This document shows positions 11,614-22,137 of a stretch of 64,000 nt of DNA, in pieces (positions within the stretch are counted from its first letter, which is position 1; every line of letters starts with the position of its first letter). The DNA comes from Pezicula radicicola (taxonomy: Eukaryota > Ascomycota > Leotiomycetes > Helotiales > Dermateaceae). A model generated the notes under the pieces. The model made no database searches, was not told where the DNA came from, and saw nothing but the letters and a program-made list of their open reading frames with translations. The position numbers were made by a program, and so were the translations under genes. The stretch is from assembly GCA_003008705.1 (NCBI GenBank), contig PDUO01000021.1:126766-190765 (forward strand), in the 5' to 3' direction.

Positions 11614-13013
11614 TAGGTGTTGTAAAAAGTTCTACGGCTGTGGAGGGCTTGTCATGAGAATTTCAGTGATTGTTGGATTTAGTGGGAAAGTCAACTTTTG
11701 TAAAATACGTACAAGGCAAAAGGAAGGAAAGCAAAACACAATTTCTCCTAGTAAAAGGCTAAATGATGAGCTAACGGAGTATACGCTGGTCGTTTCGCTT
11801 TAAAATGAAGAAACATGACAATACCTTTCTAGTCTGTTCTATTATTTTATAGTAGGCTAAGATCCATACTATTGTTTATCTGTTTATCCTACGAATATCA
11901 AGTGTTTTGGCTTCTTGTGTCAATACTAGGTATATCGAGATTCTGTGGAGAAGTACACTAATTCACAAGTAATATTTACTTAAGCGGTGGCAGGTAATGA
12001 AAAATTTCGGCGGGTTACAAAAGATGACTATAATGCTATTGAAATCACTTACTGCTATATCATTACTGTTTTCTCTGTCTTTCATTAAGCGACGATCATC
12101 CCTCAAAATGACTATGTAATCACTTGATTTACTAAAAAGTGAAGCTCTTCTGGATATAAAGCAGTTTTGCTTAAAGTCGCAACAGGAGAAGCAAAAAACT
12201 AGAGCTACCACTTTCTCCGTGTGTAACCCAGTCATACCTTGTAGGTTATCTAGAAGGTACGTTTGAGTTGGTATTTGCGAGCTAATAGTGGAGCAAAATA
12301 TCTACTCCTTTGCATTCACCAGACTACTTCAGTAATATAAATAGAACCTCGTCCCATTCATCGACCAAAAAATTTGAAGAAATTCCTATTGAGACTAAGG
12401 CAATAATGTATATGAAGGTACTGTACGTGGAACCGCTTGGATTTCCAAATGTCACTTCTTCAAGCAATAACAGTAGGTTGCAGGATAGCAGAAGTAGTGA
12501 TACCCGATAATAGAGGATGTTGGACCGTTAACACCTTCATCAAAAATCCAACTACAATATCTATACACTCAATATTAATCTTGTCTTTCGCTAGGTCTGT
12601 TTTAGCCTCAGGACGTGACCAGATGCTGCTTTAATCTGAGCCGAAGGTGAACAAGCCTGAGCAGAGCCTAAGTATCTTTAGCATGCTTTGAGTTAGCCTC
12701 CCTACTATGCGAATCGTGTTTTGCTCCTCTCTGTAAGTCAAGTACAGTTTCCTAGATGAGTTTTCTAGGAGACCTGTTCTACTCCCTTTCTGCCTTCGGG
12801 TTTAGTAGGAAGAAAAGGGATAGACTAGACTAGATAGGATTAGCCTGTGTTTATAAAGCTATCTATAAAGTATATAAAAGTATAAGGTAAGGCTTCTATT
12901 TCTAAAGCAATGACTTCTGTATCTACACTTCCATATCTGCACTTCCATATCTACACTTCCATATATACTCTTATACATATCTTTCCTTCATCCCAAATGC
13001 CATGGCTGAAAGT
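11614..13013. other. AT-rich intergenic region
   Basis: Short unrelated reading frames only. It holds a 14-bp tandem repeat at 12921-12962, listed separately. I see no gene in it. Confidence 0.5.
12921..12962. repeat. Tandem repeat, three copies of a 14-bp unit
   Basis: ATCTACACTTCCAT is repeated three times head to tail, with one substitution in the middle copy. It lies just 3' of the Tri14-like gene. Confidence 0.85.
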
Positions 13014-14151
13014 TTAACCCTTGACCAAATACCGATCCACGAGGTCCCCAACGTCGTTTGTGATATCTCGGAAAGGAAATTCGGATCGGTTTCCGGGAAC
13101 TGCTGCATCTCCAGCATCAAAGAAGTACATCTTGTTGACATAGAGTGAATCTCCAATTTGTACAGAAGCCGTCGGGAGCCCACCATCCGACTGAGGGCTA
13201 GGAATTCTTCCAAGATATTTAGCGGTAACCCAATTGTCGGACGTCTGCAAAACACTGATTGCTATATCCCCATTGAAGCCAACATCAGAGCATAGGGCAA
13301 CTGTTCCACAGTACTTCGGAGGTGCATAAAACTTATCACAAGCTAATGTGAGGTTTGATGGTAAGTCAGAGGGTTTGAAACCGTAGGAGTTGCTGTGGCG
13401 TCAGTGGTATCAAATGTGACAATATTTCCACTTAGGTTTTCCACAAGTACGATTTTGTTTCCGACGGAGAGAATTCCATTCCAACCTGATGCTATTACAC
13501 CGTTGACGGTAATGGGATTAGCTGTGAAGTTGAAAAGAGATGCCTCGCCGCTTGGGGTGACCTTGGCGATCGCATTACCGTAAGAGGCGATGTAGTACAC
13601 GTTCCCAAGGGTATCCTCAGCCATATCTTGAAAGCCATTAACAACATGACCAGTCTTATCCAGGATCTCTTGCAGAACAGGAGCCATGTCTGCTTTGTAA
13701 ACAATGGTGTCTGATACAGTATCATATTTTATCAGAAAATTCGGCCCGCTTAAGTCAGCGCCATTAGTACCAAACGGCGCTCCGCTGTTTGCGCTAATGT
13801 ACACTGCACTTGCTCGGGCATCATAACGAACACCCGAGACATGGAAGGTCTTGTTTCCAGATATCCCGTCAAATGCCAGGGTATTGCTTTGGCCGGTGTA
13901 TGGGTCGTAGACAAGCACGGTGGCATTGTAGTCCGACCTATAACTAGTTAGCAGACATATATTAAACGGCAAGATAAGCTTTACCCAACGTAAATTTTAC
14001 AGCTTGTATAGTCCCAGTCCATATTCTCTGGATATAATTGAAAGTTTGTGATGTTAAAGTCACCTTGGACTGGCGGACATTGTGTGGGTAGTCCAAGGGA
14101 TAACCCGAAGAAGCAGGCGAGAGGCAGAATGAAAGAGTGAATTCGGATCAT
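13014..14151 (-). CDS. Tri14-like secreted beta-propeller-type protein with frameshift
   Basis: Exon 1 runs 14151-13985 and exon 2 starts at 13937 after a 47-bp intron (13938-13984). The product starts with a signal peptide (MIRIHSFILPLACFFGLSLG, cleavage near LPTQC). It continues with FNITNFQLYPENMDWDYTSC, YNATVLVYDPYTG, FDGISGNKTFHVSGV and DLSGPNFLIKYD, a pattern I recognise from proteins annotated as trichothecene-cluster Tri14-like in many ascomycetes. Near 13343-13400 the frame carrying DTTDATATPTV ends in a stop, while the conserved C-terminus (APPKYCGTVALC, LPTASVQIGDSLY, ending at 13014) continues one frame over with no workable intron. It is either a frameshifted allele or a sequence error. 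The biochemical activity of the family is unclear, and no other trichothecene gene is nearby. Confidence 0.65.
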
Positions 14152-16181
14152 ATTTGAAGGTTGGAGTCTTAATGAAAGAAAGTGTGTCGACTCGCGGAAG
14201 ATATTCTATGGATGCCCAACACCAATGTGGAAAGCCGTGTGATATAAATACTCCTGCAAACTTCGCAATCGGCCGTGCAAGAATATGTTAGATTGTAGAA
14301 TCCTTCTAAACCCATTTGTCAGCCTCATGGTTGAGCTCGCATTCGCTTTTTACTTCTTTCTACAGAGGTACGGAGTACGTGATCTGATATTCAGCTCACC
14401 GCCTTATGGCTGTGCTGAAATTTGTATGGCAGCAACAGCTTATTTGAGATTCACTGCATAATTTTGTTAAAGGGTTTCTAACCGTAATGCGAATGGATGT
14501 TCTCGGCATTATGAGTTTGGACAAGTAATATGTCTCCGGGTACGAAGTACGATATCCTGCTCGCACCAATCGTCAATTGATACGTTAGCGTCATCTTCAT
14601 CTTCATTTCCTCCGGTCTCAATACCGAGGGTAGAAATATTTCGCTCATAGGTTTCCAATGAGCATTCACAAAACTCACAAAACTCTCACCATCCAGGTCC
14701 TCGTAGAATGATCGAGAAACCTCTTAAGACGCACTGCTCAATGCTTTCTCACCCACCAAAATAAAATATGTATATCGCGTAACACTGAAATTTCCAAACC
14801 GATCATCTTTCGCGTGTGATTTCTCGGCTTTAAAAGCCTTAGTAGTCCATGCCTTGAAGCATAACGAAGCTGGCCTCTGGATATGCCGTTCAGCTTGGCG
14901 CTGTCCTCAATAAATATCCACTCTAGACTACTCTATCTCCTACCTCAAGCACATCAGATTTCGCGATGGCTTGGCGCCAGGACTGGTTAATGAGTTGTTT
15001 GAATCGTGTCCATGCTTGGTAGATTAACTAGCCCCATTTGGAGTGTTGGAGTTGTTGGAGGTTACTGAGGATAGTACGTTCTGGGGATGGTAGGGACATT
15101 GTTTTGAATGACGATGAGATGAATTGTTTTGTAGATGAGAGTGAGAAGTAGAAAGGAGGGCTGCGCTTTTACAATGGTGTGGCAGTGTGGATAGTGGAGA
15201 GGAGATGAAAGGGCGGGATTTAATGCTTCGGGGAAGTGAATTTCCACATGGACAGATCCAGATAGAGGTTTGCATTGGATGGGAGTGACTTGGTGACTTT
15301 GAAGTCATGCGGGGGAAAGCTGAGTTTGTTGTTGTTGTTGTTTGGTTTGATATGGAGGGCTCCCAAAAGTGTGAAGGGGAAATTAAGGAGTCCTCGGCCA
15401 AGAGCCGCTTAGATAAAGTGCTTTTAGCTGGAATACATACCTCTAGAATACAAATTTAATCATAATTCCATAGCTTATTATTTCGTACTATATTAATATT
15501 TAATTACTTTAATTTTAAAGGGTTTTGTATACTCTATGTTCTATTGTCATTATATAAATTTCCAATAATTAGGACCCCTTACCTAAATAGCCTACAAAAC
15601 CTCAATTTTATAACTTCTACAATTCTATATTAAATAGAAGTAAGCTACTCTACTAAATTGCCTTAATTTTAAATAATTTAGACAACTCTAAGGTTGTGTT
15701 TTACTAGTTCCTATTCTCAAAGCTCATAGTTTTCAAGGGCGTATAGCCAAAAGCACTTTAATGCTAACCCCTAGTTTGCTAGTCCCTCGCTTATCACTCA
15801 GAGCACGGGTTCACATCAATCACTCTAGTTACGTCTCGTAGGCCTTTTATAACTAGAGATCGATGAGTAGGAGATAGGTGGAAACCGTCTGCAATACCCC
15901 ACCTTTATAGACAGGCGATGCATTTTAATTCGAAGATCCTTATGTAACGTTGCTGCATCTAAGTCCTAAAAGGGTAATGCCCGCCGTTGCAATGCATTGA
16001 TACCCTGCACGAATAACTCGGCAGTATCTGAAATGAGCTGATATGTGTTACGCGCTTCCCACTATTTAATTCGCCTATCCTTCCCTATATATTTTGTTCA
16101 TTCTGATACCTCTACAGAGGCTTTACTTCACAAAATATTATATATACAATTCGTATTTTGCCATTATCATCATTGCCCAAT
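14152..16181. other. Intergenic region, partly very AT-rich
   Basis: This 2-kb spacer lies between two divergent genes. 15430-15720 is extremely AT-rich. A 126-codon minus-strand frame at 15024-15401 lacks an ATG start and has low-complexity Ser/Thr/Pro content, so I do not call it. A TATA-like CTATATATTTT at about 16085-16095 lies about 90 bp before the methyltransferase ATG. Confidence 0.45.
14238..14258 (-). promoter_or_regulatory. TATA-like element of the Tri14-like gene
   Basis: On the minus strand GTATTTATATC lies about 95 bp upstream of the ATG at 14151, the usual distance in this window (compare the HET gene and the methyltransferase). Confidence 0.45.
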
Positions 16182-17757
16182 ATGGCGACACCGCCAGCAG
16201 AAAGTGGCACGGAACCAACAGAAAATACACCTACATTGGAAGTTGTAAGGCATATCCCCTTCTGCAAGTGCTTGAGGGATGGAACTGATTCGGTAACTAG
16301 GGAGACGATAATGAATCCGAAGCGGACTCTGCCTTTGACCCAAATGAGTAAGTAACAATGCCTTCATCGTGGTTGCTTGGCTTATAAAACTAGCGGTACT
16401 GCGAGCGACACGACTTCATTATCCTCGAGCGTCTCTAAGTTTCGATGGGAGAATGGACGACGATATCATGGATATAAGGAAGGGATGTATTTGTGAGTTT
16501 GTTTTCATTTCTTCTACCACTTTTCATCGCATAGCTTAATCTAATTACCATTGATCTTCGAAGGCAACCGAATGATGAGAAGCAGCTTTCTGTTCAAGAC
16601 CTTGGGTAAGCTTTCAGCCTGACGATATTCAATTAATTGGCCTGATTGTGAGCCGCAGTCACCACATGATGCTTCTCCTTCTTGAGAACAAACTTCAACT
16701 CGCCCCCATTGGTCCAAATCCACAGGCAAGGGCATCTATATCTTTTAACACCAGGCGTTACTGACTTCATGTTAGAAAATATTAGACATCGGTACTGGGA
16801 CTGGGATATGGGCAATGTTTGTTCCATTTTCCATTCCACAGTTTCGAACGACGTCGGAACAATGCTAACTTACGAATTAAAGAGACATGGCTGATCAGTA
16901 TGAGTCAGCCGAGGTTACCGGCACAGATTTGTCTCCTGTCCAGCCACCTTTCGTTCCACCTAATTGCAAGTTCGAAATTGATGATGCCTCTAGCGAATGG
17001 ACCTTTACTCCTAATAGCAGAGACCTAGTCTTTATGCGTTTCATGCTAGGAAGCTTTTCTGACTGGCCTGCCGTATACAAGGAAGCATTTAAGTAAGACC
17101 TTCACTTCACTGCGTACAATTAGTTTTGACCCGAGAAGTCTTGGCTGAAGTTTAGAAAAGGACTCTCAAACCTGGTGGCTGGCTTGAACACCACGAGGTA
17201 GCACCGGATCCTCATTCTGAGGACGGCACCGTTAAACCAGGCGACCCCTTCTACGAATGGGGAAGGCTAATCTTTGAAGCCGGCGACAAGACGGACAGGA
17301 CTTACAGAACCGCCTACGAAACCAAGAAGTGGATGGAAGAAGTCGGATTCATTAATGTTGTCGAAAAGAAGTACAAGTTTCCGATAGGGAGATGGCCAGC
17401 CCAGCCTAAGTTGAAGGAGTTGGGCATGTGGTTCCGCGCGTATTTTGAGGATGGAATGGAAGGTTACGCCATGGCACTCCTGACTCGGATTCTCAAGGTA
17501 ACTTGCATCTACTGCTTCCGCCCTGCTCCTGTATATACAGCCTGCTGATAATTACGCCTGTCTGCGCGGATAGTGGGACTATGTCGAGGCCCAAGCATTC
17601 TTCGGTCAATTGAGAGAAGCTTTCAAGGATAAGAAAATACACGCTTATTGCAATATGTAAGTTCCACCTAGCCCGGCCATTGCCGGATTTATATAATAAG
17701 CATCGAACTGATATGCGGTATAGCACTTGTGTCTATGGACAAAAGCCACCAGCCTAA
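16182..17757 (+). CDS. LaeA-like SAM-dependent methyltransferase
   Basis: Ten exons: 16182-16244, 16301-16347, 16394-16492, 16564-16605, 16659-16725, 16776-16816, 16883-17092, 17161-17497, 17574-17656, 17724-17757. They sum to 1023 nt and give 340 residues in one frame to TAA, which supports the model. Intron 5 (16726-16775) starts with GC instead of GT. Family marks in order: a DTTSLSSSV segment and ENGRRYHGYKEG of the LaeA/TAM-type N-terminus, the SAM-binding motif KILDIGTGTGIWAID split across introns, TGTDLSPVQPPFVPPNC, FEIDDASSEW, GSFSDWPAVYKEAFK and LKPGGWLEHHE. LaeA-like proteins are usually nuclear or cytosolic regulators or small-molecule methyltransferases; which applies here is unknown. 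No biosynthetic backbone gene is adjacent. Confidence 0.9.
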
Positions 17758-18918
17758 ATGACAGAAGATTCTCTCCTGCGTTTTCCTCTCTTGATTTCTA
17801 AATGGGGCTATGTGTCTCTGATGCCGGTCGCGGCTACACAAGGCAGCTTTGAAATCAAACCAATCAGGAGTTAGGTGTTTATAGTTAATATTTTATTCGT
17901 TCAGCCACAAAAACTTAAACAATGTAATGAATGGAGGTTCTTCTTCAAGTCCAACTCTATATTAAATTATTTTTTTCTCTTAGCTTTAACTATTTATTTA
18001 TGAGTAAATGGCATTGGATTATTGTGATCTCAAGTTGCTGTATGCCAGGTTGCTCTGTACTAGGTTATTGTGCACAAATTTAGCAGAGTCCCCATTTAAG
18101 GGAAAAGACTGGTTTTGATGCCTTATCAATCCTAGGATTTGTACAGTGGAAGAGTTAGTATCTATATTAAAAGCTATAACTAATTAACGAGGTGTAAAGA
18201 AAAACAAAGGTAGTCTGTCGAGCTATTCTAATGGGAAGGATCCTATTTTACTTACCGGGGACCTGTTCCAACCCCCTGTAATCCTGCTCTCTAAAATGTG
18301 CCGTTCTCAATAGTCGGTCGCTAAGGTAGACAGAGGATTATTAGGTGTTTCAAGCTACTAGTAGCGAAGAGATAAGTAGGAGAGAAGCAATAGTAAGCAA
18401 AGTAGCGAGGGGTTATAAAGCAGTGAGTGCTAAGCGAACACATAGAAGCAGTTTAGGGTTGCGATAATATAACAAAATGTATAGATAGCTTAGCTTGTAT
18501 AAACAGCTCATACTAATGCGCAAAATCAATTTCTAGGTTCATTAACAATAGATACACAACAGGATAAACTATAATGGAACTTGAAGAGAAGTTGCTAAGT
18601 ACTTAAGGACTAGGAAGCACGTTAATGTCTGCTTTTGCTTAGATCCCTAACACTTTTATCGTATATTTTTGTTTAAATTTGTGGCTATAGCAGAGGTTAC
18701 AAGTTAGGACTTCCATTTTCCTCTTTACCGGAAGAAGGTTGGGAGCTCAACAAGTGATTGGTAGACCTAGGACCAATTATACAGAGTCGCCGCTCGCGTA
18801 TACGCTCATTTACGCTTATATAATAGCTGCCTAACAACCAAACGATACCTTCCCAAGGATACTCAGCCTGATTCATAATTCTTCGTACCTCCAACAACCA
18901 ACAACCCAAGTCATCAAC
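17758..18918. other. AT-rich intergenic region; HET-gene promoter at right end
   Basis: No gene seen. The right end holds a TATA-like CTTATATAATAG at about 18815-18826, some 95 bp before the HET-domain ATG, followed by a CA-rich leader. Confidence 0.5.
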
Positions 18919-20613
18919 ATGCGTCTTCTAAACACAGCCAACTTCAAGATCGTCGAGTTCCAGGGACACATACCCGATTATGCAATCCTCTCCCACCGCT
19001 GGGAGCAAGAAGAAGTGTCATTTCAACAGATGCGAGATGGCAAGGCTGAGGAGATCATGGAGATGCCGGCTTTCGCAAAGATTTTTGGATGCTGTGCTCA
19101 AGCAGCTGCTGATGGCTACGAGTACGTTTGGATCGATACTTGTTGCATCGATAAATCTAGCAGTGCTGAGCTATCAGAGGCTATCAACTCAATGTTTAAG
19201 TGGTACCAAGACGCAAAGGTGTGCTATGCCTATTTGACGGATGTGAGCTCCAACGACTGGAATCCCTGGGCCGAGGGCTCCGAGTTTCGAAGGAGTCAAT
19301 GGTTCACTAGGGGCTGGACACTGCAAGAACTTATTGCACCAGCATCTGTTGTCTTTTTCAATGCAGATTGGACCAAGATTGGAAAGAAGATTGGAGAATT
19401 GACGGAAGATTCGACGGACAATTTAAACCTCCTCATCCAGAATATTACGCATATTACACATCTCGATGATTTCAGTCAAGCCAGCATCGCTCAGAAATTT
19501 TCGTGGGCTTCTACGCGCACTACAACCAGAGCAGAAGACACATCATATTGCCTCATGGGACTTTTTGGGGTTCATATGCCCCCGTTGTACGGAGAGGGCA
19601 GTGCGCATGCCTTCACTAGGCTTCAGCTTGAGATCATAAGGATTTCAGACGACCAATCCATATTTGCCTGGTATATCCCCGATTGTAGCTGCCAGGATTG
19701 TGGGGAATTACGGGGAGGAGGTTTGCTCGCCACATCGCTTCACGCTTTCAATGAAGGAGGTGTTCCACGTGAACCAGTGGCCGTTGATACAGGTCCTTAC
19801 TCAATAACGAACAAAGGCCTACGCATGGAGACTCGCCTTTCACCGATCTCCGAATCGCTAGCTGTTAGCTTGGGCGTTAGAAAAAATGACCATTATCTAC
19901 TTCCACTCAATTGTTCTCGGGATCTGGCTCTCTGTTTAAAAAAAGCGTCGCCCATACAAGCTAACCAGTTTATAAGAGCCTTCCAAAGACGCAAATTTCA
20001 CTATAGTGAAAACCAAGTGCTGACTAAAGAAGAGGTTATATATGTCACGCAATCTTGTGTTAATTCAGCACCTCAATTTGCCTCTGTTCGCGGGATCCAG
20101 TGCGCACTGAAATTGAAGTCATCACACAAATGGGATTGGAGACTCGCCGAAGGTTTTTGTACAACAGGTTTTTACTTGAATCACGAATCAATTGGTATAG
20201 GAGATAGAAGGCGTACAAAGCATAAATTTTATATGGATGATGTTACCTTGTCAGACAATCTTGGCGTTCCGGTCCTGATGGTTTGGGCCCCAGGCGAAAG
20301 GAGCTATGGTACGCTGCTCTTCCAAGATAGGACAGGGAGGAAAAACATCATGTTGATCATGCAATTTCTTTGGACACCGACATGTGGACATATTTTCCAG
20401 GCAGATTTTGTACAACACCAACGCCATATATCCACATTAGAACAGGTGGTAAATGAGTTCCTAGGAGGCCAACCGAAGGAAGAACCGGTGGATCACCCGT
20501 TCAGCCTGTCATTTGAAACGCTGAATATGGTTCAGTTTTCATTAAAAGAGGAGCCGAGTATGACATCCGACGAGGATTGGTGCTACTACAACTTTGAGCT
20601 ATCCATTTCCTAG
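18919..20613 (+). CDS. HET-domain (heterokaryon incompatibility) protein
   Basis: One uninterrupted exon encodes 564 residues, starting at MRLLNTANFKIVEF, the usual start of HET-E/HET-D-like N-termini. The HET domain spans roughly residues 20-160: DYAILSHRWEQEEVSF, then YEYVWIDTCCIDKSSSAELSE, MFKWYQDAKVCYAYLTDV, and the diagnostic QWFTRGWTLQELIAP. Residues 190-240 carry ASTRTTTRAEDTSYCLMGLFGVHMPPLYGEG, the conserved block after the HET domain. The C-terminal half lacks NACHT or WD repeats and looks like the C-terminal domain of simple HET proteins. Such proteins trigger incompatibility-type cell death after non-self fusion, but not every paralogue does. The gene appears intact in a neighbourhood of decayed AT-rich DNA. 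Confidence 0.93.
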   Translation: MRLLNTANFKIVEFQGHIPDYAILSHRWEQEEVSFQQMRDGKAEEIMEMPAFAKIFGCCAQAAADGYEYVWIDTCCIDKSSSAELSEAINSMFKWYQDAKVCYAYLTDVSSNDWNPWAEGSEFRRSQWFTRGWTLQELIAPASVVFFNADWTKIGKKIGELTEDSTDNLNLLIQNITHITHLDDFSQASIAQKFSWASTRTTTRAEDTSYCLMGLFGVHMPPLYGEGSAHAFTRLQLEIIRISDDQSIFAWYIPDCSCQDCGELRGGGLLATSLHAFNEGGVPREPVAVDTGPYSITNKGLRMETRLSPISESLAVSLGVRKNDHYLLPLNCSRDLALCLKKASPIQANQFIRAFQRRKFHYSENQVLTKEEVIYVTQSCVNSAPQFASVRGIQCALKLKSSHKWDWRLAEGFCTTGFYLNHESIGIGDRRRTKHKFYMDDVTLSDNLGVPVLMVWAPGERSYGTLLFQDRTGRKNIMLIMQFLWTPTCGHIFQADFVQHQRHISTLEQVVNEFLGGQPKEEPVDHPFSLSFETLNMVQFSLKEEPSMTSDEDWCYYNFELSIS

Positions 20614-22137
20614 TAGTTTATGTTAACAATTCTAGCAAGTAAAGGTGGAATTGAGAAACTCTCAATGAACTGCAATATTAGAGCTTAAATAGTACTGTTC
20701 AGGATCTGCTTAATATTATTTGAAACAAGTCCTACTATCTACCTAGAGCTACTTTAATATAACCCTCCTACTCAACAGCAGACAATTATCTAAGTGACAA
20801 CTTTATACACTACAAAAATAGAAATACATTTTCTATGTTCCCACAGAATTCACCCATTATAGCTAAACAGGACAAGGGAAACATATTAAGACAATTAGCT
20901 AAACTTGTGCTAACCTCAAACCATTCAGCTATACTACTCTACTATTCTATATAACTAACAGATTGTTTCTGCCTAAAATCAACAAACCAGTTCACTCTCC
21001 ATACGATCACCTCTCTCAGAAAACCAGGTCGTTTAACATCGAATTCAAAGTAATCTCGCAATCTCGCAATCTTACAATCACTTTCTAAAATCCAATGATT
21101 AACAATTTATTAATAGCGTTTCCAACTCTACTATCAATCACTATACCATACGAATTGGTTTATAAGACATCATTTTGACTTAGGTAACTCACTTAATTTA
21201 GATAACTCACTTATCCCAATCAAAATAATCCCTTATAAACCAATTCATACAGTAACCTTAAACAAGCACTCCAATCAATAATTTGCTACTGTAGCATCCA
21301 TATCCATAGTTCTATCAATTACAAGTCTTCCAAGAACCAATACCCCATAATCTCACCCGATCCTATAATTCAATATACAGTACCTACTTCCTTGTCAACT
21401 CAAACAGGATGGAATACCAAATCCACTATCCTTCCCACAAACAAACAATTCATTCTTCAAACCCAAATAATAGTCTAAATCCAACCCTTATTAGCAAATC
21501 TCTAAGATATAATCAGCACGAACTACAAACTACAAACTACAAAAACTTGAGATGAACACTATTCACCTGTGAAATCACCAAATAAACGATTCGGAAGTTT
21601 CGAAGCTCAATTACCTGTTAGATTTGATATAGCCATGAAGAGACTTTGGAGTAACTGATCCCCGTGACATGCTCTTTGCTCGTTTTGGAATGGTGCTCAA
21701 ACACGGGCTCAGCTTCGACTACTAACTTACTATCTCTTAAGTCTACGAAGTATTCGGTTGGGAACATATTTACTGTAATAAATCATTTGATAACTTGTCT
21801 TCAAATAACTTGTCTTCTATCTAAGATGTTGAACTCGAGTAGAATGTAGAAGTAGTAGCTTAAGGTTAGTACACTTTAGCATTGTCTTGTACAAGTATCA
21901 CAGCTTAGTGAAATCAAAGAAGCAGCAATGCTAAAAGAAAGTTGTACGGTACATATTTTGTGTCCGCCAAAGGAACATGAACAACCCTGCTAAGAAGCTT
22001 AGAGTCTCAGACTTTGCATCTATCAACAATCTCCTTAAACGCCAACCACGGAATTTCCTTCCCTTGAACCCCGAAGCCCAAACACCCAACAGATAACTCA
22101 ACGCCAACTTGATCATACAATAATCAATACCCATGAA
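20614..22137. other. AT-rich intergenic region with palindromic mini-element
   Basis: No credible reading frames. It contains the ~100-bp inverted-repeat element at 21149-21249. Confidence 0.5.
21149..21249. mobile_element. Small inverted-repeat (MITE-like) element, about 101 bp
   Basis: The left arm TACGAATTGGTTTATAAG (21149-21166) and right arm (21232-21249) are reverse complements at 17 of 18 positions. The interior repeats AACTCACTTA twice. No clear target duplication is seen, so mobility is inference. Confidence 0.5.

Noticed and set aside
15024..15401. 125-codon minus-strand frame, Ser/Thr/Pro-rich
   Set aside because: It has no ATG at its start, low-complexity composition, no splice partner and no recognisable domain.
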